This document shows positions 23,211 through 31,980 of a stretch of DNA of 45,487 nucleotides, in pieces (within the stretch, counting starts at the first letter, position 1; each line of letters starts with the position of its first letter). The DNA comes from Bradyrhizobium acaciae. Lineage in GTDB: Bacteria > Pseudomonadota > Alphaproteobacteria > Rhizobiales > Xanthobacteraceae. The notes beneath the pieces are model-generated. The model saw only the letters and a list, made by a program, of their open reading frames with translations, did no database searches and was not told where the DNA came from. The position numbers and the translations under genes were made by a program. The stretch lies in assembly GCF_020889785.1 (NCBI RefSeq), contig NZ_JACMYK010000055.1, forward strand, positions 1 to 45,487, in the 5' to 3' direction.

Positions 23211-24530
23211 TCAGGCCGCTTCGGCGAAGGTCCAGCGGTCGGGATCGGCCGTGTGGCCGATCAGAGCGAGACCGTAGGCGATCGATTCGAACTGATCCGC
23301 CGAGGTCAGCCGGCTCTCGCCGAAGCGCTCGGCGAACAGGCGTTGCACCGCCGGCACGAACGAGGTGCCGCCGGTCAAGAACACCTTCTCCACGTCGCTC
23401 GCGGTGATGCCGGATTTAGCCAGCGCCTCGTCGACGGTCGCGCCCAGCCGCTCGATGTCGTCGGCGATCCAGGATTCGAAATCGTCGCGCGTCACGGTCG
23501 CACCGATATCGATGCCTTGGCGGGCAAAGCGGAACTCGACGCGATCGTTGCTCGACAGTGCGACCTTGGTGTCGGACACGGCGCGGTAGAGCGCGAAGCC
23601 GAGATCATGGTCGACGATGGTGATGAAATCGTTCAGCGGTGCCGGGTCAATCGCGGTGCGCGCGAGCTGCTGCAATTCGCGCAGGTCGCCATTGCCCCGC
23701 ATCATCGCGAGCTGATGCCAGCGGGCAAGGCTCGAATAATAGTGATTGGGGATCGGCAGCACCTTGTCGAACGAGCGGTAATTGGTGCCCTTGCCGAGCC
23801 GCGGCGAGACGATGCGGTCGACGATGCGGTAGTCGAAGGTGTCGCCGGCGATGCCGATGCCGGCATGTCCCAGCGGCTCGGCGCGCAGCACACCGCCCTT
23901 GCGCGAGAAGCGCATCACGGAGAAGTCGCTGGTACCGCCGCCGAAATCGGCGACCAGCACGGTGGCGTCGTGGTCGAGGCTGCGCGCAAAGGAGAACGCC
24001 GCGCCGACCGGCTCATAGACATAGCGCGCATGGCCGGCGCCGAGCCGCTCGAACGCGGCCCGGTAGCGCTGCATCGCGAGCTCGTCATTCGGATTGCCGC
24101 CGGCAAACTTCACCGGGCGACCGACCATGATGGTCGGTGCGCCCAAATCGAAGCCTTCGCCGGCATGGCGCGTCAGCGTGCGCAGGAACGCCGCGAGCAG
24201 ATCCTCGAACTTGTAGCGCTGCCGGAAGATCTGGGTGGTGTTGAAGGCCGAACTCGCTGCAAACGTCTTGAACGACTGGATGAAGCGATGGATCGTCCGC
24301 CCTTCGAGGAACTGCTCGATCGCCCACGGACCACCCTCGGCGTGCGGATGCAGGCCGGCGCCGGGCCGCTCCTCCCAGAAGCACAGCGCAGACACATAGA
24401 CGCTATGCGTGCGGCCGCCATGGTCGAAGCGGATCGCCTCGACGCGGCCGTCGCCGTCGGACAGCGCGACAACGGTGTTGCTGGTGCCAAAATCGACGCC
24501 AATCGAGACGGCGGGCGGGGCGCTCGACAT
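23211..24530 (-). CDS. Hsp70-family protein without a substrate-binding domain (YegD type)
   Basis: A 439-residue actin-fold ATPase of the Hsp70 superfamily. Phosphate-1 motif IGVDFGTSNTVVALSDGD is near the start; phosphate-2 is VLVADFGGGTSDFSVMRF; the adenosine motif is VFLTGGTSFVPAVQRLFAER. It ends about 55 residues after the last motif, so the DnaK beta-sandwich and lid are missing. This short form matches YegD and related proteins, whose client is unknown. The ATG at 24530 (MSSAPPAVSIGVDFG) is used; the extension to 24593 is not family-like. It reads toward the ABC-F gene but with a 132-base gap, so co-transcription is unclear. Confidence 0.88.
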   Translation of the reverse strand: MSSAPPAVSIGVDFGTSNTVVALSDGDGRVEAIRFDHGGRTHSVYVSALCFWEERPGAGLHPHAEGGPWAIEQFLEGRTIHRFIQSFKTFAASSAFNTTQIFRQRYKFEDLLAAFLRTLTRHAGEGFDLGAPTIMVGRPVKFAGGNPNDELAMQRYRAAFERLGAGHARYVYEPVGAAFSFARSLDHDATVLVADFGGGTSDFSVMRFSRKGGVLRAEPLGHAGIGIAGDTFDYRIVDRIVSPRLGKGTNYRSFDKVLPIPNHYYSSLARWHQLAMMRGNGDLRELQQLARTAIDPAPLNDFITIVDHDLGFALYRAVSDTKVALSSNDRVEFRFARQGIDIGATVTRDDFESWIADDIERLGATVDEALAKSGITASDVEKVFLTGGTSFVPAVQRLFAERFGESRLTSADQFESIAYGLALIGHTADPDRWTFAEAA

Positions 24531-24651
24531 GTCATGCTCGGAATATGATGTGAAAGGGGGCGGACCTTTAGCGGCTTTGGCCGGGCTTGCCAACCCTCAC
24601 CGAGGTCGCGGAACCCATTTCCCGCACGATGTCTCATCACCACCGCGTCAT

Positions 24652-24679
24652 CCGGAATGCGACGCTTGCCGCATTCCGG
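24652..24679 (-). terminator. Palindrome after the PQQ dehydrogenase gene
   Basis: A perfect 10-bp stem ccggaatgcg (24652-24661) with cgcattccgg (24670-24679) and an 8-base loop, seven bases past the stop of the dehydrogenase. No T-run is seen, so it may be a weak terminator or another small palindromic repeat. Confidence 0.5.
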
Positions 24680-24685
24680 ATCGGC

Positions 24686-27061
24686 TTAGTCCTTCAATGC
24701 GTAGGCGATGACGTAGTCGCCGCGTTTGGTGCCGAACGAGCCGTGGCCGCCGGCCGCGGTGACGACATATTGCTTGCCATCGACCTCGTAGCTCATCGGT
24801 GTCGATTGGGCGCCGGCGGGCAGGCGGTCTTCCCAGAGCACCCTGCCGTCGCGCACGTCATAGGCGCGGATCGTGTACTCATAGGTCCCGGTATAGAACG
24901 CGACGCCGCCGGCGGTGGTGATCGGCCCGCCCAGCATCGGCACGCCCATCTTGAACGGCAGCGGCAGCGGCGTGGTGTCCCGGATCGTGCCGTTGGGATG
25001 CTGCCAGACGATCTTCATCGTCCTGAGATCGATTGCGGCCATCGAGCCCCATGGCGGCCGGTAGCACGGCACGGAGAGCGGCGAGAGGAAGCTCGAAATA
25101 TCCACGCCGAACGGCGTGCCGTACATCGGCTGCGTCCCGACCTCGCTGCCGACCGGCTTCTCGGCGGTCGGCGCGGGAGGATTCTGCGGGCCGCGCGGAA
25201 TGAGCCTGGAGGCGAACGGCAGCGACATCGGGTTGGCGATGGCGATCTGCCTGACCGGATCGATGGCGATGCCGCCCCACTCGAACATGCCGAGATTGCC
25301 GGGGAAGACCAGCGTGCCCTGCAACGAAGGCGGCGTGAACGTGCCCTCGTAGCGCAGTCGGTGGAACATGATCCGGCACAGCAGTTGGTCGAAGATCGTG
25401 CCGCCCCACATGTCGGCGCCGGTCAGCTTCGCCTCGGGCCGGAATGTCAGTTCGGAGAACGGCTGCGTCGGCGCGCTCCGGTCGCCGGGCGCCGGTCCTT
25501 GCGGCACCGGACGTTCCGGCGCCGGCACGATCAATTCGCCGGTCCTGCGGTCGAGCACGAAGATGTTGCCGACCTTGGTCGGCTGGATGATCGCTGGAAC
25601 GATACCCTTGGCCGTCGTGACATCGACCAGGCTCGGCTGCGAGGGAACGTCCATGTCCCAGAGATCATGATGCACGGTCTGGTACGACCAGGCACGCTTG
25701 CCGGTGTCGACGTCCAGCGCGACGATCGAGCTGGAATAGCGCTCGACCAGCGCATCGCGATTGCCGCCCCAGATGTCCGGTCCGTTGTTGCCGGTCGGGA
25801 TGTAGACCAGATTCAATTTCGGATCGAACGAGGCGGTGATCCAGGAGTTCGGCGAGCCGTTGGTGTAGTGCCGTGTCGGTGACGGCAGTGCGTTCTCGTC
25901 CGCAGCAGCGGAGTCCCAGGCCCAGATCAGTTTGCCGGTGTAGACATCGAAGCCGCGGATCACGCCGGACGGCACCTCGACCGCATAATTGTCGATCACG
26001 GCAGCCGCAACGACCAGGATCTTGTCACTGACGACCGGCGGCGACGTCGGCTCGAAGAAGCCCGCCGTCTTGATGCCCATCCCTTTTTGCAGGTCGAGCA
26101 CGCCGTGATCGGCAAAGCCTTCGCACGGCTTGCCGCTGTCGGCATCGAGGGCGATCATGCGGCCGTCATTGACCGGCAGGAAGATCCGCCGGGGGCATTC
26201 GGCCGGCGCCGGATTGCCGCCAAAGTCGACGGCGCCTGATGTGGTCTCGTGATAGGAGACCCCGCGGCAGGTCATGTGCTGGAACGTCTTGTTGTGCACG
26301 AGCTTGGGGTCGTAGCGCCAGCGCTCGGTGCCGGTCTTGGCGTCGAGCGCAAACAGCACCTGATGCTGCGAACATAGATAGAGGGTGTCGCGCACCTTGA
26401 TCGGGGTAACCTCGAACGTGGTCTCGCCGGAATCCTCCGGTGTCTTCACGTCGCCGGTGCGGAAGGTCCAGGCGACCTTGAGCTTGCCGACATTGTCGGG
26501 CGTGATCTGTTTCAGCGGCGAATAGCGCTGTCCGAACTGCGTGCGACCGTACGCGCGCCAATCGCCATCCGGCTGCGGGTCGGCTTCGCTTTGCTGCACG
26601 GCCGCGCCGGTGTCGGCAATCGTGCCATTGATGTCGTGATAGCTCGACAGCAGACCGGCCATGAGGACGACTGCAGCCGCCACCACGCCGATCCAAAGCG
26701 GCGCCGTCGCGCGCGCGTAGGATACCGGCGCGTCTCGCACCAGGCCGCGAACGATCACCGGCGTCAACAGCCAGAGCGCCATCGGGAAGATGACGTCGCC
26801 ACGCGCCGCGAGCGGCCACCAGTCGAATTTCACTTCGTAGACGGCCCATGCCAGCGTGCCGACCAGCACGATCGCAAACAGCCAGAGCGCCTGACGGCGC
26901 TGCGCCAGCAACAGCGCAGCCGTGGCGAGAATGCCGATGCCGATGACAATGTAGATGATCGATCCACCCAGCGCGGCGAGCCAGATGCCGCCGCCTGCGA
27001 GGATCAGGCCGATCAAGGCGTAGACAATACCCGTGACGAAGACGGCGCTGGATCGCTGCAT
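24686..27061 (-). CDS. Membrane-bound PQQ-dependent dehydrogenase, glucose/quinate/shikimate family
   Basis: A 791-residue quinoprotein. The first 140 residues hold five membrane helices (FVTGIVYALIGLILAGGGIW, SIIYIVIGIGILATAALLLA, ALWLFAIVLVGTLAWAVYEV and two more). The rest is an eight-bladed PQQ propeller in the periplasm, with blade motifs such as LYLCSQHQVLFALDAKTGTE, VSDKILVVAAAVIDN and GMFEWGGIAIDPVRQIAIAN, ending GKQYVVTAAGGHGSFGTKRG. The family oxidises glucose, quinate or shikimate and passes electrons to ubiquinone. Which sugar or acid it uses cannot be told, and no PQQ synthesis genes are in view. The ATG at 27061 opens the first helix. It is divergent from a methyltransferase at 27400. 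Confidence 0.92.
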   Translation of the reverse strand: MQRSSAVFVTGIVYALIGLILAGGGIWLAALGGSIIYIVIGIGILATAALLLAQRRQALWLFAIVLVGTLAWAVYEVKFDWWPLAARGDVIFPMALWLLTPVIVRGLVRDAPVSYARATAPLWIGVVAAAVVLMAGLLSSYHDINGTIADTGAAVQQSEADPQPDGDWRAYGRTQFGQRYSPLKQITPDNVGKLKVAWTFRTGDVKTPEDSGETTFEVTPIKVRDTLYLCSQHQVLFALDAKTGTERWRYDPKLVHNKTFQHMTCRGVSYHETTSGAVDFGGNPAPAECPRRIFLPVNDGRMIALDADSGKPCEGFADHGVLDLQKGMGIKTAGFFEPTSPPVVSDKILVVAAAVIDNYAVEVPSGVIRGFDVYTGKLIWAWDSAAADENALPSPTRHYTNGSPNSWITASFDPKLNLVYIPTGNNGPDIWGGNRDALVERYSSSIVALDVDTGKRAWSYQTVHHDLWDMDVPSQPSLVDVTTAKGIVPAIIQPTKVGNIFVLDRRTGELIVPAPERPVPQGPAPGDRSAPTQPFSELTFRPEAKLTGADMWGGTIFDQLLCRIMFHRLRYEGTFTPPSLQGTLVFPGNLGMFEWGGIAIDPVRQIAIANPMSLPFASRLIPRGPQNPPAPTAEKPVGSEVGTQPMYGTPFGVDISSFLSPLSVPCYRPPWGSMAAIDLRTMKIVWQHPNGTIRDTTPLPLPFKMGVPMLGGPITTAGGVAFYTGTYEYTIRAYDVRDGRVLWEDRLPAGAQSTPMSYEVDGKQYVVTAAGGHGSFGTKRGDYVIAYALKD

Positions 27062-27399
27062 GGCTGCACCAGTGCGGAAGGGGCACCGGGCTTGTCCCGC
27101 GCAAGCGCAACAGACCGCGTCCGCTTTCAAGAACTGTGGTTCAATCAACAGTAACTTGCAACCGGGAACTGCGACGTTGATACAACATAGGCGTGTAAAG
27201 TTGCGATATTGGTTCCTGCCGAAGCAAGGTCATTCAAGGTGCGCGCACTTTGTTCACAAGGAGCAACGCGGCACTGACGCAAAGGTGACGGGTCTTCATC
27301 GCATTTTGAATCGACGCGCTCTTCCAGTTCTGTGCAGGCGCTGCTCTATAGCGTTCGACAGGTCTCATCGGCGGAAGCCGGTTGGCAGGAGCAGCAACC
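27062..27399. promoter_or_regulatory. Divergent intergenic region upstream of the PQQ dehydrogenase
   Basis: The 338 bases between two divergent genes should hold both promoters. The middle (about 27160-27260) is richer in A+T than the rest. I see no repeat, no clear operator and no gene. Confidence 0.4.
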
Positions 27400-28149
27400 A
27401 TGACACTGAATCCGACGGCCCGGAATTATAGCGTCGCTGTCGCCGCCTACGAGGCGGGCCGACCCAGCTACCCCGCGGAGATCGTCGCCGCGCTGCCGCT
27501 GCAAGCCGCGCGCTGCGTCGTCGATCTCGGGGCGGGAACAGGCAAGTTCACCCGCCTGCTGCTTCAGCATCTCCCCACCACCGCGCGCCTGGTCGCGGTC
27601 GAGCCGGTTGCGGAGATGTCGGCCAAGCTGGCCAGGGAAGCGAGGGTGGAGGTGATCAACACGCGCGCCGATGCGATCGAGCTCGAGACCGGCAGCGTCG
27701 ATCTCATCACCTGCGCCCAGGCGTTCCACTGGTTCGACAATGAGGCGTCGGTCGCTGAGATCGCGCGGCTGCTGCAGCCCGGCGGGACGCTCGCGCTGGT
27801 CTGGAACAACAGGGACGACCGCGCGCCGTGGGTCGACGCGTTGTCCGTCATGATCGAAGGCTACGCCGGAGATACGCCCCGGCAACGCTCGGGGCACTGG
27901 CGCTGGATCCTGAAGGACCCCCGCTTCGCGCTCGCGCAGGAAATCGTGCAGGATCATCCACACCGGATGGCACGACAGGATGTCTTCGAGCGCGTCGCAT
28001 CGACGAGCTATGTCGCCAATCTTCCCGATGCGGAGAAGGCGGTCCTTCGCCAGAAGACCGATGACATCCTGCGCGAGGCCGGTCTCGGCGATGCCGACGA
28101 GGTGGTGTTTCCCTATGTCACGCAGCTGTTCTTGCTGAAGCGGATCTAG
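27400..28149 (+). CDS. Class I SAM-dependent methyltransferase
   Basis: A 249-residue soluble methyltransferase. The SAM-binding glycine loop is VVDLGAGTGKFTRLLLQHLP (motif I), with the acidic residue at the end of strand 2 in LVAVEPVAEM and motif IV-like LITCAQAFHWFDN. The FHWFD motif is typical of a methyltransferase-11 subgroup near UbiE/TAM families. The ATG at 27400 follows an AGGAG Shine-Dalgarno; the upstream ATG at 27382 is less likely. It converges on an SRPBCC gene with only six bases between the stops. The acceptor is not known. Confidence 0.88.
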   Translation: MTLNPTARNYSVAVAAYEAGRPSYPAEIVAALPLQAARCVVDLGAGTGKFTRLLLQHLPTTARLVAVEPVAEMSAKLAREARVEVINTRADAIELETGSVDLITCAQAFHWFDNEASVAEIARLLQPGGTLALVWNNRDDRAPWVDALSVMIEGYAGDTPRQRSGHWRWILKDPRFALAQEIVQDHPHRMARQDVFERVASTSYVANLPDAEKAVLRQKTDDILREAGLGDADEVVFPYVTQLFLLKRI

Positions 28150-28155
28150 ACCAAG

Positions 28156-28644
28156 CTATTGCGCGATGCGTCCTTGCTCGACGACCTGCTTGAGCCGTGG
28201 CAGCGTCATGCGCCAGTAGAACGCGACATGCTTTGCGCCGGAGTCCGCGCCGATCTCCCATCCGTTGCCGCGGCGGATCGGTGACGGCGGCACCTGCTGG
28301 GTGACGGTCAGCACCGTCTCGTCGCCGTCGGCCGCGAGCGTCAGCGTGATCGTCGCATAGGACTGCGGAACGTCCGGCAGGCCAGAGACCTGCGACCAAT
28401 AGGAATATGCAAGCCGCATTGGCGGCTGGACATCGAGGACGCGGCCCTTGTCGCGATAGCGCTTCGCGCCGATCTCCGCCTCGATCTCGATCGCTGCGCC
28501 GATCTGCCAGTCGGTCGTGAAATGCGCGTTGCGCCACGTCTCGCCCGCCTTGGGATCCAAGATCGCATTCCACACTTGCGTCGGCTGTGCAGCGATGCGG
28601 ATCGATTCGGTGACGGCCTGGAATGCCGGGGTTTCGTTCGTCAT
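28156..28644 (-). CDS. SRPBCC (AHSA1/START-like) protein
   Basis: A 162-residue protein of the SRPBCC helix-grip fold, as in AHSA1-type proteins annotated 'SRPBCC domain'. The typical start is ITESIRIAAQPTQVWNAILD in style (here VTESIRIAAQPTQVWNAI), followed by GAAIEIEAEIGAKRYRDKGR, then VLDVQPPMRLAYSYW, VLTVTQQVPPSPI and a C-terminal helix KHVAFYWRMTLPRLKQVVEQ. These proteins bind hydrophobic ligands or act with chaperones; often they sit beside an ArsR regulator, which is not seen here. It is followed by the convergent methyltransferase and preceded by a LysR gene in the same direction with an 18-base gap, so it may be read with the LysR gene. Confidence 0.85.
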   Translation of the reverse strand: MTNETPAFQAVTESIRIAAQPTQVWNAILDPKAGETWRNAHFTTDWQIGAAIEIEAEIGAKRYRDKGRVLDVQPPMRLAYSYWSQVSGLPDVPQSYATITLTLAADGDETVLTVTQQVPPSPIRRGNGWEIGADSGAKHVAFYWRMTLPRLKQVVEQGRIAQ

Positions 28645-28662
28645 CGAGGTTTCATCGCATAA

Positions 28663-29619
28663 TCACTTGTCGCCCACGATCTTCCATTTCCCATCCGCGC
28701 CACGCCGCAGCGCCGGATCGCCGATGCGGATGTGTTGTGCCAGGAAATCGATGAAGGCGCGCACCCGGGCCGGCAGCGGACCGGCATGGCCGACATAGAC
28801 CGCGTGGATGTCCTCGCGGTCGCCGGGATTGAGGTTTTGCAGCACCGGCACCAGACGGCCGGCTTCGATGTCGGGACCGATGTGGAACAGCGCCAGCCGG
28901 GCCACCCCGATGCTGCCGAGCGTGAGCTGGCGCGCGGTCTCGCCGTCGCTGGCGCGGGCGACCGGCGGCGGCAACGCTTCCTCGATCTTTTCGGCGCGGC
29001 GAAACGGCCAGCCGCGGATGCTGCGCGGAAAGGTCCAGCCGATGCCGCGATGGGCGGCGAGGTCGGCCGGCGTCTTCGGCGTGCCGTAGCGGGCGAGGTA
29101 GGAGGGCGCGGCGACCACCGCCATGCGGCTGGTGCCGAGCTTGCGCGCGATCAGCCGCGAGGCGCCGAGCGGGCCGGCGCGGATCGCGACGTCGGCGCGC
29201 GCCTGCATCAGATCGACCAGCGTGTCGGTCAGCACGATGTCGAGCGTGATGTCGGGGTGCTCGCGCATGAAGCGCGGCAGCAGCGGCATCACATGCAGCA
29301 TGCCGAACGGGATGTTGCTGTTCACGGTGAGGTGGCCGCGCGGCACGCAGGAGGCGGCCTCGCGTTCGGCCTCGTCGATATCGGCGAGGATGCGCTGTGC
29401 GCGCTGATAGAAGGCCTGGCCTTCCTCGGTAAGCTGGAGCTTGCGGGTGGTGCGGTTGACCAGCCGCGTGCCGAGCCGGGTCTCGAGCCGGGAGACCAGC
29501 TTGCTGACGCCTGACGGCGTCTGGCGCAGGCTGTTCGCAGCCGCCGTGAAGCCGCCGAGATCGACGACGCGGACGAACACGTCCATCTCGCCGGAGCGGT
29601 TGGTGTCTGTGCGGGACAT
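28663..29619 (-). CDS. LysR-family transcriptional regulator
   Basis: A 318-residue LysR protein. The N-terminal winged helix-turn-helix is clear (DVFVRVVDLGGFTAAANSLR, QTPSGVSKLVSRLETRLGTR, LVNRTTRKLQLTEEGQAFYQ). The effector domain follows (GHLTVNSNIPFGMLHVMPLL, then PDITLDIVLTDTLVDLMQAR). Its length and the RTTR motif are standard. It is divergent from the MFS exporter at 29721. A GGATT-N11-AATCC dyad lies between the two starts and is its likely binding site. It probably controls the exporter and the aldo/keto reductase, and itself. The inducer is unknown. Confidence 0.93.
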   Translation of the reverse strand: MSRTDTNRSGEMDVFVRVVDLGGFTAAANSLRQTPSGVSKLVSRLETRLGTRLVNRTTRKLQLTEEGQAFYQRAQRILADIDEAEREAASCVPRGHLTVNSNIPFGMLHVMPLLPRFMREHPDITLDIVLTDTLVDLMQARADVAIRAGPLGASRLIARKLGTSRMAVVAAPSYLARYGTPKTPADLAAHRGIGWTFPRSIRGWPFRRAEKIEEALPPPVARASDGETARQLTLGSIGVARLALFHIGPDIEAGRLVPVLQNLNPGDREDIHAVYVGHAGPLPARVRAFIDFLAQHIRIGDPALRRGADGKWKIVGDK

Positions 29620-29643
29620 CTTGAATTCAAGTCACAAATGATT

Positions 29644-29664
29644 GGATTGCGGCCATTCTAATCC
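29644..29664. promoter_or_regulatory. LysR-type operator candidate, GGATT-N11-AATCC
   Basis: Between the LysR gene and the MFS gene is a perfect 5-bp dyad, ggatt (29644-29648) and aatcc (29660-29664), with exactly 11 bases between the T and the A. This matches the T-N11-A rule for LysR binding sites. It lies 25 bases from the LysR start and 57 from the MFS start, a usual position. Confidence 0.6.
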
Positions 29665-29720
29665 TTCCGCGCCCGGACCGCTATCTCGCATTGCGGAAGC
29701 CTCACCCTCCGGAGCGACAT

Positions 29721-30902
29721 ATGCCTCTCGCAGTCCTTGCCTTGACCGCCGGTGCCTTTGGCATCGGCACCACCGAATTCCTCATCATGGGGCTGTTGCT
29801 GCAGGTCGCCGCCGACATGCATGTGTCGGTTTCCGCAGCGGGGCTTTTGATCTCGGGCTACGCGCTCGGCGTGTTCGTCGGTGCGCCGATCCTGACGCTC
29901 GGGACGCGGCGGATGCCGCGCAAGGCGGTGCTGCTGGCGCTGATGGCCATTTTCACACTCGGCAACGCCGCCTGCGCGCTGGCGCCGAACTATGAGCTGT
30001 TGATGGCGGCGCGCATCCTCACCTCGCTGGCGCACGGCACCTTCTTCGGCGTCGGTTCGGTGGTGGCGACAAGTCTGGTCCCGGAAGACAAGAAGGCATC
30101 GGCGATCGCCACGATGTTCATCGGCCTCACGGTCGCGACCCTGCTCGGCGTGCCCTTCGGCGCCTGGTTCGGCCTGATGCTCGGCTGGCGCGCGGCGTTC
30201 TGGGCGGTGGCTGCGATCGGCGTGGCCGCGTTCATCGTGCTGGCGGTGCTGGTGCCCGGTCATGTCGGCGCCAACGACAAGCCCGCGCCGCTGCGCGAGG
30301 AACTCGCTGTGCTCGGTCGCCCGCAGGTCCTGCTCGGGCTTGCCATGACGGTGTTCGGCTTCGGTGGGCTGTTTGCGGTCTTCACCTATGTGCAGCCGAT
30401 CCTGACGCGGCTAACCGGATTCTCCGACGCCGCGGTGTCGCCGATCCTGCTGGTATTCGGTGCCGGCCTTGCGATTGGCAATGTTGCCGGCGGACGGCTC
30501 GCCGACAAGGGACTCGCGCGGGCATTGCTGGTGTCGCTCGGCGGCCTTGCCGTCGTCCTCGTGGCGCTGGCAGCCGTCGTCTCGATCAAGGCGTTGGCGG
30601 TGGCTCTGCTGTTCGTGCTCGGCATCGCGTCGTTTGCAACCGTCGCGCCGCTGCAGCTTCGTGTGCTCGAAGCCGCCGGCGTGGAAGGGCGGACGCTGGC
30701 CTCCAGCCTGAACATCGCGGCCTTCAACCTCGGCAACGCGCTCGGCGCCTGGGCCGGCGGCGTCACCATCGATCGCGGCCTTGGCCTTGGCGCGCTGCCG
30801 CTGGTGGCCGCAATCATCACCGCGGTCGGGTTGTTGCTCGCGCTGTGGAGCCTGCGCCTCGACCGGCCGGTCGCGCTCGCCACGCAATGCCCGGCCGAGT
30901 GA
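29721..30902 (+). CDS. MFS efflux transporter (AraJ/sugar-efflux-like DHA1)
   Basis: A 394-residue transporter with 12 hydrophobic helices. The first is VLALTAGAFGIGTTEFLIMG, with the GTTEF motif seen in AraJ/YdhP/NepI-type exporters. The loop between helices 2 and 3 carries YALGVFVGAPILTLGTRR with MPRKAVL after it, matching the MFS signature. The ATG at 29721 follows TCCGGAGCG. It is divergent from the LysR regulator and 24 bases upstream of an aldo/keto reductase gene, so export and reduction are probably regulated together. The drug or sugar exported is not known. Confidence 0.9.
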   Translation: MPLAVLALTAGAFGIGTTEFLIMGLLLQVAADMHVSVSAAGLLISGYALGVFVGAPILTLGTRRMPRKAVLLALMAIFTLGNAACALAPNYELLMAARILTSLAHGTFFGVGSVVATSLVPEDKKASAIATMFIGLTVATLLGVPFGAWFGLMLGWRAAFWAVAAIGVAAFIVLAVLVPGHVGANDKPAPLREELAVLGRPQVLLGLAMTVFGFGGLFAVFTYVQPILTRLTGFSDAAVSPILLVFGAGLAIGNVAGGRLADKGLARALLVSLGGLAVVLVALAAVVSIKALAVALLFVLGIASFATVAPLQLRVLEAAGVEGRTLASSLNIAAFNLGNALGAWAGGVTIDRGLGLGALPLVAAIITAVGLLLALWSLRLDRPVALATQCPAE

Positions 30903-30925
30903 ACGACATCAAAAGGAGTTTCGTC

Positions 30926-31960
30926 ATGGAATATCGCAATCTCGGCGCGTCCGGCCTGAAGGTCCCGGTGCTCAGCTTCGGCACCGGCACGTTCGGCGGC
31001 CAGGGACCGTTGTTCTCGGCCTGGGGACGCAGCGACGCCGGCGAGGCGCGGCGGTTGCTCGACATCTGCCTCGAGGCCGGCGTCAATCTGTTCGACACGG
31101 CCGATGTCTATTCGAACGGCGCGTCCGAAGAGATCCTCGGTGCCGCGATCAAGGGCCGCCGCGACAAGGTCTTGATCTCGACCAAGACCGGTCTGCCGAT
31201 GGGCGACGGCCCGCTCGACGCCGGCACGTCGCGATACCGCCTCGTCGCCGCGGTCGATGCCGCGCTGCGCCGGCTCGGCACGGACTATATCGACCTGCTG
31301 CAGCTCCATGCCTTCGATGCCTTCACACCGGTCGACGAGGTGCTGTCGTCACTCGACACGCTGGTGCGCGCCGGCAAGCTGCGCTACGTCGGCGCCTCGA
31401 ATTTCTCCGGCTGGCACCTGATGAAATCGCTTGCCATTGCCGAGCGGCATGGCTGGCCGCGCTACGTGGCGCACCAGGTCTATTATTCGCTGGTCGGCCG
31501 CGATTATGAATCCGAGCTGATGCCGCTCGCGCTCGATCAGGGCGTCGGCGCGCTGGTCTGGAGCCCGCTCGGCTGGGGGCGGCTTACCGGCAGGATCAGG
31601 CGCGGCCAGCCGCTGCCGAAGAACAGCCGCTTGCATGAGACGGCGCAGTTCGGGCCGGCGGTGGACGACGAGAAGCTTTACGCGATCGTCGATGCGCTGG
31701 ACGTGGTGGCCGCCGAGACCGGCCGCAGCGTGCCGCAGATCGCGATCGCCTGGCTGCTGACGCGTCCGAGCGTCTCATCCGTGATCATCGGCGCGCGCGA
31801 CGAGGCGCAGCTTCGCGACAATCTCGGCGCTGTCGGCTGGTCGCTCTCGCCGGACCAGATCGGGCGACTCGACAAAGCAAGCGCGGTGCTGCCGGCCTAT
31901 CCGTACTACCCTTACCGAATCCAGGAAGGCTTTGCGCGGCTCAATCCGCCGCCGGTGTGA
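30926..31960 (+). CDS. Aldo/keto reductase
   Basis: A 344-residue TIM-barrel oxidoreductase. It opens MEYRNLGASGLKVPVLSFGT, the classical AKR start. The catalytic Asp-Tyr pair is in FDTADVYSNGASEEILGAAI (Asp and Tyr), the Lys in VLISTKTG and the His in LLQLHAFD. NADPH-binding residues are in IGARDEAQLRDNLGAV near the end. It is like the YajO/YghZ group of general aldehyde or ketone reductases. The ATG at 30926 has an AAAAGGAG Shine-Dalgarno. Twenty-three bases separate it from the MFS stop, so the two are likely one operon under the LysR regulator. Confidence 0.92.
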   Translation: MEYRNLGASGLKVPVLSFGTGTFGGQGPLFSAWGRSDAGEARRLLDICLEAGVNLFDTADVYSNGASEEILGAAIKGRRDKVLISTKTGLPMGDGPLDAGTSRYRLVAAVDAALRRLGTDYIDLLQLHAFDAFTPVDEVLSSLDTLVRAGKLRYVGASNFSGWHLMKSLAIAERHGWPRYVAHQVYYSLVGRDYESELMPLALDQGVGALVWSPLGWGRLTGRIRRGQPLPKNSRLHETAQFGPAVDDEKLYAIVDALDVVAAETGRSVPQIAIAWLLTRPSVSSVIIGARDEAQLRDNLGAVGWSLSPDQIGRLDKASAVLPAYPYYPYRIQEGFARLNPPPV

Positions 31961-31980
31961 GGCGGCCGCGGGCTGTCGTC

